Assembly (NCBI GenBank): GCA_963669435.1
Contig: OY770025.1
Location: 186,001-250,000 of the forward strand
Reading direction: 5' to 3'
Source: CALJFL01 sp963669435
GTDB lineage: Bacteria > Pseudomonadota > Gammaproteobacteria > Pseudomonadales > Halieaceae
DNA: 64,000 nt
Numbering within the stretch: the first letter of the stretch is position 1; each line of letters starts with the position of its first letter. Below the pieces are notes generated by a model. That model was not told the origin of the DNA. It made no database searches and saw nothing but the letters and a program-made list of their open reading frames with translations. Positions 8,464 to 16,467 of the stretch are shown here, piece after piece. The translations under genes and the position numbers were made by a program.

Positions 8464-9396
8464 ATGACATCCGATGTCGGGTTAGTCTCATCAATCGAAA
8501 AGTTGGGCAGTAACAAAGATCTAAGGCCAAAAATGCAATCCCAACGCAGCGGAAATAGCGGTTCGGAGAACGCCAGTGAGCTTCCTTTCGGGCGCCTGCT
8601 CAAGTTCTGGCGCGGGGTGCGGGAGTTTAGTCAGGAGGAATTATCCGACCGGGTGGATTCGTCGCCACGCCATATCAGTCGCCTGGAAAACGGACGCTCG
8701 CTTCCCAGCAAGGCACTGGTGGAAGAGATCGCCAGGGAGATGTCGCTGGGAGAACGGGATACCAACCATCTGCTGATTTCCGCTGGGTTCTACCCAATGG
8801 TGACCAGGGTGGATTTCTATGATCCGAAGCTTCGATGGCTACGCAAGGCGATGATGCTGACCTTGCGCGCCCTGGATCCTTATCCCGCCACTCTGATCGA
8901 CGGCGCCAGCAATATCCTTATGGTCAACCGTGGTTGGGTTGGATTGTATCGAAGCGCCATGCCTGAAGAGGCTCTCGACAAGGTTACCAATCACTACGAT
9001 TTCCTGTTCAGTCGCCACGGTGGCGGTACCATACCAACTGGCTGGGGAGACACCCTGTCGGTGATCCTGCTGTCACTACAACAGGGGGTTTTGATGACTG
9101 GCAACGAAGAGAGCCGAGAAATGCTTAATCGCTTAATCGCGTCGCCCAACGTTCCCCCAGACTGGCGCCAGCGCGGTGCCCGACTGGAGCCCATGGCCAG
9201 CTACCGGATACAGGTGGAATTTGACGGTTCCCTGCAGCGATTTTTCAACGTCAGCCAGACCGTAGGTGCCATGGGGCCCAATGCTTATGTATCAGAGCCG
9301 CAGCTGACGATCCATACGCTGTACCCTGAGGATGAATCCCTGGATCTTTCGAAACTTATTGAACCAGAGCTGAAACACCCGCTGTTGTTCTACTAG
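8464..9396 (+). CDS. XRE-family regulator with MmyB-like ligand-binding domain
   Basis: I choose the ATG at 8464 over a longer frame beginning at 8404, because GGGG precedes it and the extra residues look unlike a protein. The 310-residue product has an XRE helix-turn-helix (LLKFWRGVREFSQEELSDRV, then HISRLENGRSLPSK). A PAS-like domain follows (DPYPATLIDGASNILMVNRG, YDFLFSRHG, RFFNVSQTVG), typical of MmyB-like regulators, some of which bind fatty acids in crystal structures. The gene is divergent from the beta-oxidation operon, so it is a good candidate for the acyl-responsive regulator of that operon. The ligand and the sign of control are inferred. Confidence 0.88.
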   Translation: MTSDVGLVSSIEKLGSNKDLRPKMQSQRSGNSGSENASELPFGRLLKFWRGVREFSQEELSDRVDSSPRHISRLENGRSLPSKALVEEIAREMSLGERDTNHLLISAGFYPMVTRVDFYDPKLRWLRKAMMLTLRALDPYPATLIDGASNILMVNRGWVGLYRSAMPEEALDKVTNHYDFLFSRHGGGTIPTGWGDTLSVILLSLQQGVLMTGNEESREMLNRLIASPNVPPDWRQRGARLEPMASYRIQVEFDGSLQRFFNVSQTVGAMGPNAYVSEPQLTIHTLYPEDESLDLSKLIEPELKHPLLFY

Positions 9397-9431
9397 TTGA
9401 TCGCCTTGTCCGGCGTTATCTCGCGTGGGAA

Positions 9432-9689
9432 GTCCACCCTCCCCTTGAACAACTGGACGAATGCTATGGATTGGCCGCTGATCCAGAACTTCAATATAGC
9501 CAAAGTCGAAAACTCGTCCGGCATTTGAGTGACCCGACTATTTAAGTTCAAAAAAATGCCTATCTTATTCCCAACTACGGCGAGAAGTACCGCTCCGGTG
9601 AGACCATCACCACGGCTTACGAGGAGTCAAACGAAAATGAGGTCGTCGCAAAACGGATGGTAATGAGACAACAGACGCAGTGGTCCTGA
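9432..9689 (+). pseudogene. Degraded transposase C-terminal remnant
   Basis: One frame from 9432 to the TGA at 9687-9689 reads through a single internal TAA and keeps transposase-like text: RKLVRHLSDPTI, stop, VQKNAYLIPNYGEKYRSGE, TITTAYEESNENEVVAKR, MVMRQQTQWS. The block 'YR-SGE-I-T-ES-N-VV-KR-QQ-QWS' is typical of the C-terminus of a group of DDE transposases that I tentatively place near ISKra4. No start, no upstream catalytic region and no clear ends remain. It lies in the otherwise gene-free space between the XRE regulator and the GFA gene and marks the left edge of the accessory region. Confidence 0.6.
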
Positions 9690-9804
9690 ACTTCTCCCCG
9701 CCAAGGTAGCCAAACAAGTAAGAGATTTCCCTCTAAAATGACCGAAGGGAGGTCTCAGCATGAAGCAACAGGTCGGCAGTAATGGCATAGGGCATTCGCA
9801 GGCC

Positions 9805-10179
9805 CTAGTCCAGAAACTCCCAGGTATCTGCGCCATCAAAGCGGCAAATCCGAAAATCGGCAATCACTTCCGGGTCACACATGCGGAAGTTAACAGCCAT
9901 GTGGTCACCCTCAGGCTCCAGGTTTTCCCAGTGGGTGGTACACCCGCAGGACTTGCAGCTATGCATAGCCCGGGATCTCTCGCCATGCACGTAGGCGATG
10001 GTGCCCAGTTCAGGCGCCGTTACTTTCACGCAATCGATTGAGACATGGCCCCACAGGGCACCGAGTCGACGACAAATCGTGCAATTACAATCCACCAGTT
10101 TTTCAGGCGCTGCGGAGAGTTCAAATTGCACCGCGCCACAGTGGCAGGAGCCCCGGTACAGAGAGGTATTATCAGTCAT
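9805..10179 (-). CDS. GFA (CENP-V/glutathione-dependent formaldehyde-activating-like) domain protein
   Basis: A 124-residue zinc-binding protein of the GFA family. The cysteine pattern CHCGAVQF, CNCTICRRLG and CKSCGCTTHW supplies the expected two zinc sites. I take the ATG at 10179; a TTG two codons upstream is also open. Family members are often annotated as formaldehyde-activating enzymes, but most have no proven activity, so no reaction is assigned. A 27-codon fragment resembling the start of a glyoxalase-type (VOC) protein lies just upstream on the same strand. Confidence 0.85.
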   Translation of the reverse strand: MTDNTSLYRGSCHCGAVQFELSAAPEKLVDCNCTICRRLGALWGHVSIDCVKVTAPELGTIAYVHGERSRAMHSCKSCGCTTHWENLEPEGDHMAVNFRMCDPEVIADFRICRFDGADTWEFLD

Positions 10180-10214
10180 ACGCAATCCAGTGGTAGAAGG
10201 ACGTGGTCATAGCG

Positions 10215-10298
10215 CTACGGTAAATGCACCAGGGCTTCATATTCATGGGCCGGCGTCTTGTTGGCAACATTCTTAGCGGCCTCGAACTGTGGTCGCAT
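10215..10298 (-). pseudogene. Possible N-terminal stub of a VOC/glyoxalase-like protein
   Basis: A 27-codon frame, MRPQFEAAKNVANKTPAHEY then EALVHLP, begins 12 bases after a clear GGAGAG ribosome site. Its text resembles the first residues of VOC-superfamily proteins, which usually continue into an FYRD-type segment that is missing here. It could be a truncated gene upstream of the GFA protein. The similarity is short and from memory, so this is a weak call. Confidence 0.3.
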
Positions 10299-10316
10299 AA
10301 CTGTCTCTCCGTCGCT

Positions 10317-10959
10317 TACTCATAGTAGCCCATACGCACACAGGCTCCTATGAAGTTTCACAGCAATCGCTCAGCGTGGATGAACGAGGTACTACCAACA
10401 TCCTGAGAAGGCGCCGTTGTTCGTGTCAAGTCTCTAAGGTGAGCGAAATAGAACAACAAGACCAGCAATGCGGGTACTCACCGTAGGCACTACGCGAGCC
10501 GTCTTCCACCCTTTCAGAACCTGAGACTATTCTCTGGACGACCAATTTCTCCCGACACCCCACTAATACTTCATAATTTTTTCCTCAAACCACTCATGCT
10601 CAGTTAATTTGAGGACTTGAAACGAATCTATCCAAAAGTATACGACCAACATGTCCTGTAGCGCTAAATATAAAGACGCCATAGCGCTGGGTATGGGAGC
10701 ACTACCACATCCCTCTTACCTGCGATGTTCAATCACTCCGGTTGCTAGTAGAAACAATCTCTAACCATCTGGATTCGATCTAGGGGTACAGGTCAAAGTC
10801 GACACGATCAGCGATAATGTCTACTCTCAACAGGCCGTTTGTATTTCCTATCCTTATTAAGAGGCAGAGCAAATGGATACCGAATTGAGTGCTTACAGCT
10901 TACTAAAACCTCTTTTTAAAGCCACGCAACTGACAAATCTTTTTCAGACTAGGACCAGA
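10317..10959 (+). other. Gene-free AT-rich stretch before the S41 peptidase
   Basis: About 640 bases without a convincing gene or remnant in any frame. Base composition shifts towards AT across it, matching the S41 peptidase gene that follows, so it probably belongs to the same acquired segment. A 14-base match (ATGTCTACTCTCAA) occurs at about 10815 and again inside the peptidase gene at about 11180; it is too short to interpret. Confidence 0.4.
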
Positions 10960-12426
10960 ATGATGAAAGTGAGCAGTAAAAGCTTATTGAGTTTGATGCT
11001 CTTGTTGCTGAGTTTCCCAGTGAAAGGCAATACTTCGTTGCAACAGCAATTGATCAAGGACCTTGAAGAAGTAAGCACTATTTTAAAAAGAGACCATCCT
11101 GCTTCTTCATCAAAATTAAATGATAAGTCTTTCGTTGGACACCTTACTGAGGGCTTATTGAATCACAAAACCTGGGCTAATGATGTCTACTCTCAAGAGC
11201 AATATCATGCAGTACTTAACAGTTATATGTTGGGTTTCAACGACATGCATTTGGGTTTTCGCCCGACGAATAGACCGGACAGGCTGACTTGGTCGGGAAT
11301 GGTATTTGTATTGGATAATGGCAAATGGAATGTCTTTCACGCCTCTGAATCCTGGCCCTCCACTTTGGCGAATGTCGGCGATGAACTATTAAGATGTGAT
11401 GGCAAGAGTGTCGATTTTTGGATCAGCAATACATTGCAACGCTCTATTGCGAATGAAAACTCAGCTGCACAATTGGCTAGATATTCATCCTGGTTTTTTA
11501 TTGGCGAAAATGGTTTACCTCAGTTTCAGGCGCTTCCTAAACAATGCGAGTTTAGGAGGGGTGAAAAATTCATTGCTATTGACATGTCTTGGCAAGAAGA
11601 TTCTGTTGACCTTCTTTACCCTCTGATTTTTAACCACCCCAATCGTCCGCAAGCGGGGTTCTCCATCAGCAATATGAGTGATGGGTACTGGATTGAAATG
11701 GGAGCTCTATATGGTGAGCAAATTAGCAGCTTGGTCGAAAAAATTGATTCTAGAGTCGATGAACTCGTTAAAGCCGAGTTTATAGTTCTAGATGTTAGAG
11801 GTAATGGTGGTGGAGATACTGCGTGGAGCGATAAAATTGCAGAGTCTGTTTTCGGAAAGGATTACATATCTTCAATCGTTGATCAGGTCAGCGCTGAGTC
11901 ATACAAAGCCTCTGATGAAAATCTAGCATTGATTACATCACAGCTAAACAATGCCATTAGTGAGTTTGGTAAAGATGATAACTCCGTGGAATATCATCAA
12001 AAAATGTTTGATGCAATGCAAATCGCTTTAGAAAACGGGGAAGATTTTGCGCCTCCACTGGAGAGTCTTCTGATACATGCACCTAATATACGAGAACACG
12101 CAGAGTTGGTTTTGCCTAAGTTTAAAGGGCAGCTGTTCTTGCTTACAGATTATGGGTGCTTCAGCTCTTGTTTGTTAATGGTGAACAAGTTTAAACAGCT
12201 TGGGGCTACCACTATCGGAAAGGTCACTAATAGTATGCCTAGATATTATGATATGAAGTTGGTTCCACTTAGCTCTGGAGTTGGCAGTATTGTAACGATG
12301 ACGAAGGTGGATATGGGTGAGAGCGAACGAATAGGGCCTTTCTTACCTTTTGTGAAATTTGAAGGCTTTATGGATGATACTAACGCATTAAAAGCTTGGT
12401 TTTTAAATACAGTAATAGGTCAGTAG
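10960..12426 (+). CDS. S41-family (tail-specific protease-like) secreted peptidase
   Basis: Starting at the ATG ATG pair at 10960/10963, with AGGA just upstream, the product has a signal peptide (MMKVSSKSLLSLMLLLLSF) and about 488 residues in all. A longer frame to 10873 has no such support. The C-terminal half carries S41 features: IVLDVRGNGGGDT, then LFLLTDYGCFSSCLLMVNKF with the likely catalytic serine, and a late EG-type segment. No PDZ domain is obvious. The gene is clearly more AT-rich than the flanking housekeeping genes and its stop codon abuts the left end of an IS3-type element at 12427. It therefore looks acquired, and its C-terminus may have been altered by the insertion. The substrate is unknown. 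Confidence 0.85.
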   Translation: MMKVSSKSLLSLMLLLLSFPVKGNTSLQQQLIKDLEEVSTILKRDHPASSSKLNDKSFVGHLTEGLLNHKTWANDVYSQEQYHAVLNSYMLGFNDMHLGFRPTNRPDRLTWSGMVFVLDNGKWNVFHASESWPSTLANVGDELLRCDGKSVDFWISNTLQRSIANENSAAQLARYSSWFFIGENGLPQFQALPKQCEFRRGEKFIAIDMSWQEDSVDLLYPLIFNHPNRPQAGFSISNMSDGYWIEMGALYGEQISSLVEKIDSRVDELVKAEFIVLDVRGNGGGDTAWSDKIAESVFGKDYISSIVDQVSAESYKASDENLALITSQLNNAISEFGKDDNSVEYHQKMFDAMQIALENGEDFAPPLESLLIHAPNIREHAELVLPKFKGQLFLLTDYGCFSSCLLMVNKFKQLGATTIGKVTNSMPRYYDMKLVPLSSGVGSIVTMTKVDMGESERIGPFLPFVKFEGFMDDTNALKAWFLNTVIGQ

Positions 12427-12551
12427 TGTAGTGGTCTACTAATCCTGGACACCAACCTGGGGCGCAATATCGCCACACCTGAACGAGGCGTTCAAACATG
12501 AGACAACGGCAATCTTTCAGCGTCGAGTTCAAGCGTGACGCGGCTATGTAA
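12427..12551 (+). mobile_element. IS3-family left end with orfA stub
   Basis: Right after the peptidase stop comes TGTAGTGGTCTACTAATCC, typical of the terminal repeat of a group of IS3-family elements. A frame at 12498-12551 reads MRQRQSFSVEFKRDAAM then stop, the usual first residues of IS3 OrfA. The rest of OrfA is missing and the text switches to an unrelated transposase at about 12555, so the element was truncated by deletion or a second insertion. Confidence 0.65.
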
Positions 12552-12556
12552 GTATC

Positions 12557-13267
12557 CCGAAATTGGCTCCACGGATCGCCCACCAGATTAATTAGGCTTT
12601 TTGGATTGGAGCTGGACTAAGGCATTATTCGCCATGTCCTGGCAAGTCATTACAAGCCCAATCCAGGAAATCGGGGGCCGTCCTGGTTGACGACACTAGG
12701 GCACACCATGGACAGTCTATCGAGCCGGGACGCGGGGCCAATTGGCCTATTCCGGTGTGAATCAATTCTCTTAAAAGCCACTGGATCATGGTGGCTGTGG
12801 ATCAGTACACCCGCAGAATCGTTGGCTTCTCGGCGCACGCTGGCGCCGTAGATGGTCCAGCGCTCTGTCGAATATTCAATGAAGCCACCGCCAAGCAACG
12901 CTCTCCAGATCGAATCAGCACGGATAATGATCTGCTATTCCAATATAGGCAGTGGAAAGCAAATCTCAGTATCCTCGAGATCGAGGAAGTTAAGTCGTTA
13001 CCTTACGCCCCAATGCCGCATCCATTTGTTGAACGTTTGATAGGCAGTGTGCGCAGAGAATTACTGGACCAGACATTCTTTTGGACCCAAAAGGATCTGG
13101 AAAACAAATTGTGTGGATTTGAACAGTACTACAACGAGCAGCGTTGTCATTCTAGTCGTGATGGAGAAACTCCGAGTCAATCGTCAGATAGCAAACTACT
13201 AGATCTATGCAATTACCGCTGGGAAAGTTATTGTCGCGGATTGTTTCAATTGCCCGTGGCGGCTTGA
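12557..13267 (+). pseudogene. Broken integrase-core (rve) transposase
   Basis: The best frame (12788-13267, 159 codons) is the C-terminal half of a DDE integrase-core transposase: MVAVDQYTRRIVGF, STDNDLLFQYRQWKANL, PYAPMPHPFVERLIGSVRRE, YYNEQRCHSSRDGETPS and the ending CRGLFQLPVAA. Upstream text from the same protein persists in shifted frames: PKLAPRIAHQIN then a stop; FGLELD, stop, GIIRHVLASHYKPNPGNRGP; SWLTTLGHTMDSL; FRCESILLK. One lost A near 12777 separates FRCESILLK from SHWIMVAVDQ. With at least two frameshifts and two stops the element is dead. It resembles the IS481/IS3-like 'integrase core' proteins common in proteobacteria. Confidence 0.85.
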
Positions 13268-13343
13268 TTTAGCAATTCGCCAAGGAGAGGCTCAACGTAT
13301 AGCGCGGATGATCGCTCGTCGCTGGATTGCTTCACGGTCACCG

Positions 13344-13646
13344 TCAGGCCGCAATAGGCTTAGCCTTTTCAATTCTAGCTCGTCGCTTGGGTGTGTTAAG
13401 CGCTTTCCACAACTCGTTTCTCTGCTGCAGATTCAGCCAGAAATCAGCCGTATTGCCGAAGACCGTGGCCAGCATCAACGCGGTATCCGCAGTAATGGCG
13501 CGACGATTGGTACACAGCTCGTTGACGGTTTTTCGGCTCACGCCCATTGCTTCTGCCAGCCGTCCCTGGGTCAATCCAAAGGGCACGAGGAATTCCTCGG
13601 TAATCATTTCCCCGACACTGACGGGTTGTCGCTTCGTAATATTCAT
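13344..13646 (-). CDS. higA: HigA-type antitoxin (XRE helix-turn-helix)
   Basis: A 100-residue antitoxin from the ATG at 13646 (MNITKRQPVSVGEMITEEF). The helix-turn-helix reads LTQGRLAEAMGVSRKTVNEL and the typical HigA tail follows (ADTALMLATVFGNTADFWLN). Four codons upstream another ATG at 13658 overlaps the higB stop; I prefer 13646 because HigA proteins usually begin MNITKR. It should neutralise HigB and repress the pair by binding its own promoter. The toxin-first order is the hallmark of higBA. It sits among insertion-sequence remnants. Confidence 0.9.
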   Translation of the reverse strand: MNITKRQPVSVGEMITEEFLVPFGLTQGRLAEAMGVSRKTVNELCTNRRAITADTALMLATVFGNTADFWLNLQQRNELWKALNTPKRRARIEKAKPIAA

Positions 13647-13654
13647 CGTCTCCC

Positions 13655-13951
13655 TCATCGATAATCGTGATTGTCCAGATAAATGTCTCGGGCCTCCCCT
13701 CTCTCACCTGACCATTCAAAAACCAGTCGCCATTGTTTGTTAATACGAATTGAGTGTTTGCCAGCCAATCTTCCCTTCAACTTTTCAAAATGGTTACTCG
13801 GGGGTGACCGCAGGTCGAGATCGCTGGTGGCATCATCGATAAGTTGCAGCTTTCGGAACAGCCGAGCTTCAATATCCGCAGCTATCTTCTTACTGCCATT
13901 GTCTAGCAGGTAAAAGTCCCGAAGCCACCGATCCCGAAAACTGACTATCAA
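13655..13951 (-). CDS. higB: HigB-type toxin (RelE superfamily mRNA endonuclease)
   Basis: Starting at TTG 13951 gives a protein that begins MIVSFRDRWLRDFYLL, the usual HigB N-terminus, with GAGGAG placed 7 bases upstream. The longer frame to 13966, also from TTG, would put this ribosome site inside the gene. The remaining 98 residues keep the family core: DIEARLFRKLQLIDDA, LRSPPSNHFEKLKGRLAGKH, and SIRINKQWRLVFEW with the basic and aromatic residues of the RelE fold, ending AREARD-like DIYLDNHDYR. HigB toxins cut mRNA on the ribosome. It is translationally coupled to higA through an ATGA overlap. Confidence 0.9.
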   Translation of the reverse strand: MIVSFRDRWLRDFYLLDNGSKKIAADIEARLFRKLQLIDDATSDLDLRSPPSNHFEKLKGRLAGKHSIRINKQWRLVFEWSGERGEARDIYLDNHDYR

Positions 13952-14050
13952 AAGCCATCTCCTCAAACATACCCCATAGTAACGTACTTAGTTACTACTC
14001 ACAAACTGGAGGTCTACCGATCCTCCAGGGAGAGGGCTATTCGTCTCTTC

Positions 14051-14106
14051 ATTATTAACCGAGTTTAGTAAAATCCGGTCCATCCCCCGTTAATGGGGTA
14101 GAGCCC
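14051..14106 (+). repeat. 3' tail of an ISL3-like element, copy 1
   Basis: The six codons IINRV-stop (14051-14068) and the following 38 bases match the end of the ISL3-like transposase fragment at 14270-14324 almost base for base. The shared tail contains the short palindrome CCCC-GTTAAT-GGGG. It is the 3' end of a second copy of the same element whose body has been lost. Confidence 0.7.
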
Positions 14107-14287
14107 CTCCTGGCTCGAACCCATCGTCGCCATGTGGCGATACGACAAAAGCAATGGACCCACAGAAGGGTTCCACAACAAAATGGAGATGATGATCCGT
14201 AGAGCTTACGGATATAGAAACTTTGAAAATTATCGATTGAGAGTCTTAACCCACTGTGGGTGGGATGGCATTATCAATCGTGTTTAG
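14105..14287 (+). pseudogene. ISL3-family transposase C-terminal fragment
   Basis: A 60-codon frame ends at TAG 14285-14287 and reads PSWLEPIVAMWRYDKSNGP, TEGFHNKMEMMIRRAYGYRN, FENYRLRVLTHCGWDGIINRV. The segments 'NG-TEGFHNK' and 'RRAYGYRNFENYRLRVL-HCG' are characteristic of the C-terminus of ISL3 transposases, including the last catalytic glutamate. The fragment begins directly after copy 1 of the element tail, so two ISL3 copies probably recombined or nested here and left only their 3' ends. Confidence 0.78.
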
Positions 14288-14337
14288 TGAAATCCGGTCC
14301 ATCCCCCGTTAATGGGGTAGAGCCATGGGGTAGAGCC
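14282..14337 (+). repeat. 3' tail of an ISL3-like element, copy 2
   Basis: This is the second copy of the tail at 14063-14106, beginning at the transposase stop. It has an extra direct duplication of the 13-mer ATGGGGTAGAGCC at 14312-14324 and 14325-14337. Confidence 0.7.
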
Positions 14338-14489
14338 CTTCGATGAGACGATCTGGGCGAGGGATTGATCACAACGCCCTTAGGGGCGTTGTGACCCAGC
14401 GGGCGCCTTCGCTTTGCTCCGGCGTCTAAATTGCTCCTTTGGTCGCAATTTTTCGAACGGGGGTTCTCATCCAAATCTCACTCACCTCT

Positions 14490-14533
14490 ATAAACTAAAA
14501 AGGCCGCCCCAGGGGGCGACCTTTTTAGTTTAT
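14490..14533 (-). terminator. Terminator after tRNA-Ser
   Basis: A 21-bp stem with one mismatch and a two-base loop (GGTCGCCCC core flanked by AAAAA/TTTTT) lies directly against the 3' end of tRNA-Ser. It can act in both directions and separates the housekeeping operon from the insertion-sequence region. Confidence 0.85.
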
Positions 14534-14623
14534 GGCGGAGAGCGAGGGATTCGAACCCTCGATAGGGTATAAGCCTATACACCCTTAGCAGGGGTGCGCC
14601 TTCAGCCACTCGGCCAGCTCTCC
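14533..14623 (-). tRNA. tRNA-Ser (anticodon GCT)
   Basis: On the minus strand the 91-base sequence begins GGAGAGCTGGCCGAGTGG, has the anticodon loop CTGCTAA (anticodon GCT, reading AGC and AGU), a long serine-type variable arm, the TTCGAATCC T-loop and an encoded CCA end. The acceptor stem GGAGAGC/GCTCTCC pairs fully. It lies downstream of csrA, a common order in gammaproteobacteria. The accessory region begins just beyond its 3' end, so it could serve as an integration site, though no integrase or att repeat is visible. Confidence 0.97.
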
Positions 14624-14742
14624 GAAAGATTTTGTGGATTAGATTCGCCAGCTATAAAGCATCACAAATCCGCCAATTCCACAGGCGCGCGATCATACCA
14701 TAATGAGTGAAAAAACAAAGCTTTGCGGGGGTTACTGCGGGC

Positions 14743-14937
14743 TCAGCGGTTACCGGGGGAGCCTTCGTCGTCGCTGTCGTCCTGGATGCGGTTGTAGATC
14801 TCTTCGCGGTGGACCGCGACCTCTTTTGGTGCGTTGACGCCTATACGTACCTGGTTGCCTTTAACACCAAGTACGGTGACGGTGATCTCGTCTCCTACCA
14901 TGAGTGATTCGCCGACTCTACGGGTCAAAATGAGCAT
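14743..14937 (-). CDS. csrA: Carbon storage regulator CsrA (RsmA)
   Basis: A 64-residue CsrA, a dimeric RNA-binding regulator that blocks or stabilises target mRNAs by binding GGA motifs. The whole family core is present: MLILTRRVGESLMVGDEITV, VLGVKGNQVRIGVNAP, KEVAVHREEIY. The acidic tail (DDSDDEGS) is a common extension. It follows alaS and lysC on the same strand, the usual order. Confidence 0.97.
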   Translation of the reverse strand: MLILTRRVGESLMVGDEITVTVLGVKGNQVRIGVNAPKEVAVHREEIYNRIQDDSDDEGSPGNR

Positions 14938-15123
14938 CTAATGTCTCCGTCAAACGCACGGCTGGCCTGGTTCATAACGTTCCCTGTTCAGGCCCGGCGC
15001 CTCCCTGGGTGCGTGGGTCTATTTGCACTATAGAACTTGTGGTTGTTCTAAAGGTTTAGCCCAATCTGGCGAATTTGCCAGTCTCTGCCTGGGCACCGTT
15101 CTACAGTTTATGTACTTACCCGG

Positions 15124-16365
15124 TTAGGCACCGGATTCTTCGAGTGGTTCCTTGTCGAGATCAAAGGATGAGTGCAGCGCGCGCACCGCCAGCTCGAGGA
15201 ACTTTTCTTCGATAATAACTGATATTTTGATCTCAGATGTCGTGATCATCTGAATATTTATGCCAACTTCTGCCAACGCCGCGAACATCTGGCTGGCCAC
15301 ACCGGCGTGGGAACGCATCCCAACGCCCACCACGGAGACCTTGGCGATTTTGCTGTCGCTGCGCACTTCACGGGCCTGGATTTCGTCGGCCACTTTGCGC
15401 AATACCTCTTCGGCGCGCTCGAGATCGTTGCGGCCCACGGTGAAGGTGAAGTCCGTTGTGTTGTCGTCTGCCACGTTCTGTACGATCACATCCACTTCGA
15501 TGTTCGCCTCGCCGATCGGGCCCAGGATATGGTGGGCAATACCGGGCATGTCTGGCACACCCAGCATGGTCAACTTGGCTTCGTCGCGGTTAAACGCGAT
15601 TCCGGCAATTGTCGGGGTTTCCATGGCGTCTTCATCCTCTAGTGTAATCAGGGTGCCGGGGCCCTCCTGGAAGCTGTGCAACACCCGCAGGGGCACGCTG
15701 TATTTACCGGCAAACTCAACGGCGCGGATCTGCAGGACCTTGGAGCCCATACTGGCCATTTCCAGCATTTCCTCGAAGGTGATTTTTTCAAGACGACGGG
15801 CACCGTCCACCACGCGCGGGTCGGTGGTGTAGACCCCATCGACGTCGGTGTAGATCTGGCATTCATCCGCCTTAAGTGCGGCGGCCAGTGCTACCGCAGT
15901 GGTGTCGGAGCCACCGCGACCCAGGGTGGTGATATTGCCGTGCTCGTCAACACCCTGGAATCCGGCAACAACGATCACGTAGCCGTCGTCCAGGTCGCGA
16001 TGCAAACGCTCGTCGTCAATTTCCTTGATGCGCGCCTTGGTGTGGGAATCGTCAGTAAGAATGCGGACCTGGCTGCCGTTGTAAGACTTGGCCTTAACCC
16101 CGCGCTTGTTCAGGGCCATGCTCAACAGCGCCGTGGTGACCTGTTCGCCGGTAGAGACCAGTACGTCCATCTCGCGTGGCACAGGGCGCTCCTGCACTTC
16201 GTGGGCGAGCGCAATCAGGCGGTTGGTTTCGCCGCTCATGGCCGAGACGACCACGACAATGCCGTGGCCATCGGTCCGAAAGCCCGCCACCTTGTCGGCA
16301 ACCTGCTCAATGCGCTCAATGCTGCCCACCGAGGTTCCACCAAATTTCTGTACGATCACGCTCAT
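15124..16365 (-). CDS. lysC: Aspartate kinase
   Basis: A 413-residue monofunctional aspartokinase that phosphorylates aspartate, the first step to lysine, threonine, methionine and diaminopimelate. The kinase domain starts VQKFGGTSVGS and includes TLGRGGSDTTAVALAAAL and the IYTDVDGVYTTDPR segment. Two ACT domains fill the last 150 residues (LTMLGVPDMPGIAHHILGPI; VSVVGVGMRSHAGVASQMFA), so lysine or threonine feedback is expected. It lies between alaS and csrA with about 100 and 190 bases on each side. No clear ribosome site precedes the ATG. Confidence 0.97.
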   Translation of the reverse strand: MSVIVQKFGGTSVGSIERIEQVADKVAGFRTDGHGIVVVVSAMSGETNRLIALAHEVQERPVPREMDVLVSTGEQVTTALLSMALNKRGVKAKSYNGSQVRILTDDSHTKARIKEIDDERLHRDLDDGYVIVVAGFQGVDEHGNITTLGRGGSDTTAVALAAALKADECQIYTDVDGVYTTDPRVVDGARRLEKITFEEMLEMASMGSKVLQIRAVEFAGKYSVPLRVLHSFQEGPGTLITLEDEDAMETPTIAGIAFNRDEAKLTMLGVPDMPGIAHHILGPIGEANIEVDVIVQNVADDNTTDFTFTVGRNDLERAEEVLRKVADEIQAREVRSDSKIAKVSVVGVGMRSHAGVASQMFAALAEVGINIQMITTSEIKISVIIEEKFLELAVRALHSSFDLDKEPLEESGA

Positions 16366-16467
16366 AACGGAAGGAAATACCCACTCGCAAAAGGGGGCGT
16401 ATTAAACACCAAACGGCGGGAGTTTTAAACCGGGATTAATACCCTGCAGCGCCAGTAAAACCGGCGC

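Noticed and set aside
10815..11195. Partial duplication around the S41 gene
   Set aside because: Only a 14-base match is shared; too short to call a duplication.
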